Shown here: piece by piece, positions 4,350 through 7,018 of the stretch | Layout of the letters: each line of letters opens with the position of its first letter | Position numbering within the stretch: the stretch's first letter is position 1 | NCBI GenBank assembly: GCA_016218905.1 | Contig: JACRCS010000811.1 | Coordinates: 1 to 7,018, forward strand | Length of the DNA: 7,018 nt | From: Deltaproteobacteria bacterium | GTDB lineage: Bacteria; Desulfobacterota_C; Deferrisomatia; Deferrisomatales; JACRMM01 | Reading direction: 5' to 3' | The notes under the pieces: generated by a model | What the model saw: only the letters and a program-made list of their open reading frames with translations | What the model was told of the DNA's origin: nothing | Database searches by the model: none | Position numbers and translations under genes: made by a program

Positions 4350-5483
4350 TCAACCGTACCGGAGGGCGGCCGCGACCCCGCCCTCGGCTCGCAATCCCTC
4401 GTGCTCGCGAACCGGGACCACGTCCCCGTCGGCGGCGAGCGTTCCCCGGACCAACTCCTCGCCCAGCTCCACGGTCTCGACCGGCGTCTGGCAGACAGGG
4501 CACCCCAAGGGGACCTTCACGCCGAGGGCGCCGCAAGAAAAGCACTTCCAACCCGGCTCCCGGAAGCGGCCGTCGATGTAGAGCGTGCGCACCTTGCCGG
4601 CGGCCACGGCCTGGGCCACCGCGTCGGGCCCCGTGATCGCCCGGGGCGAGCCGAGCAGGTCGAGGAGCTCGTCGAGCGCCGCACGGTCTCCCTCCTCCAT
4701 GCCGTCCTCGAGCGCGCGCCGGACCTCTGCCTCCACCACGTCCTTCGTGGCGTTGGGATCGATGGCCAGTCGCGCCAGGATACCGCCGCGCAGCCTCTTC
4801 GGCAGATAGGATTCGAAGAGGGCCACGTCCGCCTCGGGCCCGGAGAGGAGGATGCGCGAGCTCTTCCGTTCGTCGAGCCACTTCACCGCCTGCTCGGCGA
4901 GCTTGCTCAAATTACGCATCAGGTGCTCTCGCACGTGGCGCTGAAACCTCGCCTGGCTCCACCCCCCCTGTTCGTGCCGACCGGGGAACTCCTCGTCCTC
5001 GAAGGCGAATTCCCTGCGGACCCCGCCCATCTCGAACTCGAGGAGCCGGCCCGCGTCGCCCTGGATCATGCAGAGGAGCGCCGGCTCGCCGGCGCGGACG
5101 GCGTGGAGGGCGGGCCGCAGCGCGGGCCGGCTGCAGCACTCGAAGCCCTCTTCGAAGGGAGCGTAGCTCTTGATGATCCGGTGCACGCCGAGGCCGGCGC
5201 AGCTGAAGATCGCGATCCCGGCGAAGCTCTCGTCGTGCTCCCTCGCGACGAGCCCCCGGACGTACTGGTCGATCCGCTCGGCGTCCACTTCCAATGCCCG
5301 GCGGGCTTCCGCGGGGAGGTGATCGTTCTTCGCCAGGAGGTCGCGCAGCTTCGATTTCACGAAGATGCGGACTCTCTCCCGCTGCTTTTCACTGTCCCAT
5401 TTTGTGTTGAGGTAGAAGGTCACGAACGGTTGGGGTGCTTCGGATACGCGCGCGAGCGCCTTGAGCTCTTCCTGAAGAGACAT
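4350..5483 (-). CDS. Bacterial eRF1-like (baeRF) protein with GGWSQ loop and C-terminal zinc ribbon
   Basis: This 377-residue protein is related in layout to archaeal/eukaryotic release factor 1, Pelota and the Vms1/VLRF1 group. It has an N-terminal domain (about 1-140). A central domain has the loop EQGGWSQARFQRHV; GGWSQ (173-177) sits where eRF1 carries its GGQ. A third L7Ae-like domain contains SRILLSGPEADV, AVAAGKVRTLYID (292-304) and the typical end GGVAAALRYG. Inserted in that last domain is a zinc ribbon with C314, C317, C328 and C331, as in the eRF1 minidomain. Likely roles are peptidyl-tRNA release at stalled ribosomes or ribosome binding during dormancy, as for the eRF1-related Balon; both are inferences. 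The ATG at 5481-5483 is chosen because AAGGAGG lies 5 nt upstream. A longer frame starting at TTG 5546 would start inside the promoter -35 box. Dodecin follows after 36 nt. Confidence 0.85.
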   Translation of the reverse strand: MSLQEELKALARVSEAPQPFVTFYLNTKWDSEKQRERVRIFVKSKLRDLLAKNDHLPAEARRALEVDAERIDQYVRGLVAREHDESFAGIAIFSCAGLGVHRIIKSYAPFEEGFECCSRPALRPALHAVRAGEPALLCMIQGDAGRLLEFEMGGVRREFAFEDEEFPGRHEQGGWSQARFQRHVREHLMRNLSKLAEQAVKWLDERKSSRILLSGPEADVALFESYLPKRLRGGILARLAIDPNATKDVVEAEVRRALEDGMEEGDRAALDELLDLLGSPRAITGPDAVAQAVAAGKVRTLYIDGRFREPGWKCFSCGALGVKVPLGCPVCQTPVETVELGEELVRGTLAADGDVVPVREHEGLRAEGGVAAALRYG

Positions 5484-5488
5484 CGCAG

Positions 5489-5495
5489 CCTCCTT
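5489..5495 (-). promoter_or_regulatory. Shine-Dalgarno AAGGAGG fixing the baeRF start
   Basis: AAGGAGG on the minus strand is 5 nt upstream of the ATG at 5483. It makes this start far better than the in-frame TTG at 5546 or the ATG at 5513, neither of which has a comparable site. Confidence 0.85.
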
Positions 5496-5518
5496 GAAGA
5501 CAGAGAACCCCATCGGCG

Positions 5519-5546
5519 AACATAGTGGCCGGAGAGGGGGTGTCAA
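5519..5546 (-). promoter_or_regulatory. Sigma-70-type promoter of the baeRF-dodecin operon
   Basis: On the minus strand a perfect -35 TTGACA (5541-5546) and a -10 TATGTT (5519-5524) are 16 bp apart. Transcription would start near 5512, giving a leader of about 30 nt before the ATG at 5483. The promoter lies in the 126-bp gap after the Hsp70-like gene, so the operon can be expressed independently of it. Confidence 0.65.
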
Positions 5547-5609
5547 GAGCTCGCGAAGCCGCGCCTGCGGGAAGATTCCGGGCCGGGACGAGCGCCCTGC
5601 CGCGGCGCC

Positions 5610-7018
5610 TCAGGCGGCGAGTTTCAGGCCCGGAGGGAGCGAATCTCCCCAGATCCTCTGCTGGTCCGTCGCCTCCAGCTCCACCACCCCCTCCACCATG
5701 CGGGCCCAGCTCGCCGGCGTCTTCGCCGAGCGCAGCCGGCCCGCCACCGCCGAGCGGAGCCCGGCCGGCAGGTCCCGGTCGCGGTCGTCGCTCAGGCGGG
5801 CCATGAGCGCGGCCGCGAAGGCCGCCTCCGGAACCGTCTTCCAGTCGAGGGCGAGCGCGCTCTGCACCCACTCCGCGGCGACGTCTCGGGGGACCACTTC
5901 ATGGGCGCTCCCGTAGAGCGGCACCCGCGCACCGAGCCGCCCGAGGGACCACCACCCACCCCGCGGCGCCTGGGGTCGCCCGAGGCTCTCCAGGAGCCAG
6001 GAACCGACCTCCGCCTTCCGTGTCCCGGGCAGGCGCTCGAGCGCTCCGGCGAGGCGCACCATGTCCTCTTCGCCCTGTTTCCGCGGCCCGTGCGGACGCG
6101 TGCCGCGCCGCGCCGGGGGCTTCAGGTAGAAGGAGAGGTCGTCGAGGATCGCCTCCTGGGCGGCCGGCGTGAGCCCTCCCGCGACCCGCCGCCAGAGCGT
6201 CCACCACTCCGACCAGACCTGGAGCTCGGCTGCGTGCTGGACTCCCTCGCTGTAGATCTCCCAGAGCTCGCCCGCGCGCCAGTCGTCCAGGGGATAGCCG
6301 AACCCCGGCCGGAGGCAGTAGCCCGCCAGGTTGAGCCACGCCCGCTCGTGGTCGGCCGTGCGACGGCGGCGGCGGACGTGCGCCCAAAGGAAGCCGAAGA
6401 GCTCCCGCAGGAGCGGTGCACTCCAGGCCTCTCTCTTCCCGAGCAGTCCCTCCAGGTCCGCCCTGAGGCCCCGGATCTCCCGCGGGTTCACCGCCTGGGA
6501 CCGGCTCCCGTACGCCCGCTCGATCCGCTTCGAAGCCGCCTCGGCCCGGGGGTGGGAGGGTCCCAGCGTCGATCTCGGCGCGGCCTCCCTACCCGCCCGA
6601 AGGTCGAACTCGAGCCGCCAGCGGCGGCCCGAAGCCGCCGTGGAGACGCAGCTCACCTCGAGCGTCCCGACCTCCGTGACGCCGGCGGCGAGCTCCACGC
6701 TCTCCTCCCCGGCCTCCGTACCGACCTCGTCCGCCAACACGGTGGCGAGGGGCGGAAGGGGGGCCATGGCCTCGGCGTCCCAGTCCACCACGTCGCCCGG
6801 CCGATGCGGAGCGTCGCCCGTCGTGGAGACGACGAGGAACCGGACCGGCTGGCCGAGCCGGAGGGTGAAAGACCGCCCGGAGAGCCGGGTCTCCCTCCCC
6901 TCCTCCGCTCCGCGAGGAACCAGGCACACAGCCCGCTCCCTCCCCTCGGCCTCCACGAGCAGGTAGTAGGCCCGGGCCGATCCTCCGGCGATTCGAAGCC
7001 CCCTCCCCAGCAGGGCGA
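5610..7018 (-). CDS. Hsp70-family protein, C-terminal part with DUF3731-like tail (5' truncated by window end)
   Basis: The frame stays open from the window edge (first full codon 7014-7016) to a TGA at 5610-5612, giving 468 visible residues. The GTG at 6956 is internal, since coding sequence continues upstream of it. The visible part resembles the long tail of large DnaK-like proteins of about 900 residues. First comes a beta-rich substrate-binding-like region with CLVPRGAEEG (31-40) and LPPLATVL. Then comes a helical region with RRTADHERAWLNLAGYCLRP (about 219-238) and WSEWWTLWRRVAGG (268-281), which I recognise from DUF3731-type Hsp70 relatives. The ATPase domain is outside the window, so ATP binding cannot be checked. 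The inferred role is a chaperone-like function; its clients and J-protein or exchange-factor partners are unknown. It lies 126 bp upstream of the eRF1-like gene on the same strand. Confidence 0.8.
   Translation of the reverse strand, partial: ALLGRGLRIAGGSARAYYLLVEAEGRERAVCLVPRGAEEGRETRLSGRSFTLRLGQPVRFLVVSTTGDAPHRPGDVVDWDAEAMAPLPPLATVLADEVGTEAGEESVELAAGVTEVGTLEVSCVSTAASGRRWRLEFDLRAGREAAPRSTLGPSHPRAEAASKRIERAYGSRSQAVNPREIRGLRADLEGLLGKREAWSAPLLRELFGFLWAHVRRRRRTADHERAWLNLAGYCLRPGFGYPLDDWRAGELWEIYSEGVQHAAELQVWSEWWTLWRRVAGGLTPAAQEAILDDLSFYLKPPARRGTRPHGPRKQGEEDMVRLAGALERLPGTRKAEVGSWLLESLGRPQAPRGGWWSLGRLGARVPLYGSAHEVVPRDVAAEWVQSALALDWKTVPEAAFAAALMARLSDDRDRDLPAGLRSAVAGRLRSAKTPASWARMVEGVVELEATDQQRIWGDSLPPGLKLAA

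Noticed and set aside
5484..5546. 21-residue N-terminal extension of the eRF1-like protein from TTG at 5546
   Set aside because: The TTG is the first half of the -35 box TTGACA, and the extension would span the promoter. The ATG at 5483 has a near-perfect Shine-Dalgarno.
6954..6956. GTG as the start of the Hsp70-like gene
   Set aside because: Coding sequence continues in frame upstream to the window edge (LLGRGLRIAGGSARAYYLL), and the family is much longer. The gene is truncated by the window.
1..7018. CRISPR array, IS element or toxin-antitoxin pair
   Set aside because: No regularly spaced repeats of 25-40 bp, no transposase frame with terminal repeats, and no small overlapping gene pair of a known toxin-antitoxin type were seen.

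Overview
The window is high-GC bacterial chromosome. Most genes use G or C at third codon positions, and a sample line inside the PHP gene (3301-3360) is 44/60 G+C. There are no phage, plasmid or CRISPR signals. The gene set is a quinone methyltransferase, a sigma-54 activator, an HU/IHF-type protein, a large Hsp70-like protein, a bacterial eRF1-like protein and a dodecin. That set, together with REP-type palindromes, fits a Gram-negative lineage such as Methylomirabilota/Rokubacteria, Desulfobacterota or Acidobacteriota. The sequence alone does not settle which one.

Layout. Positions 2-439 (+) hold the C-terminal two thirds of UbiE/MenG, cut by the window start. Positions 440-685 form a convergent intergenic spacer packed with structure: a 13-bp perfect hairpin over the ubiE stop codon, four GTTAGNT heptamers, and an inverted pair of REP-like palindromes whose stems differ by compensatory changes. 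Positions 686-2086 (-) encode an NtrC-type response regulator with no kinase in view. Positions 2087-2722 are 636 bp without a convincing gene. Positions 2723-2998 (-) encode a small HU/IHF protein with much lower GC than its neighbours. It lies 41 nt behind tRNA-Arg(CCT) (3040-3116, -), and both are probably read from one sigma-70 promoter. A back-to-back promoter drives a PHP-domain phosphoesterase of the RNase AM/YciV type (3229-4089, +).

The right half is a minus-strand proteostasis/stress group. It consists of the C-terminal part of an Hsp70-family protein with a DUF3731-like tail (5610-7018), then a consensus-like promoter. That promoter leads into a two-gene operon: an eRF1-like (baeRF) protein with a GGWSQ loop and a zinc ribbon (4350-5483), and a dodecin that lacks the canonical flavin-binding Trp and Gln (4104-4313).

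The most interesting content is the baeRF-dodecin operon beside the Hsp70-like gene. It may be a ribosome rescue or hibernation module, which is an inference. Next come the REP pair with covarying stems and the tRNA-HU transcription unit. I found no clear evidence of a wholly new system; the baeRF-dodecin pair is the best candidate for something under-described.
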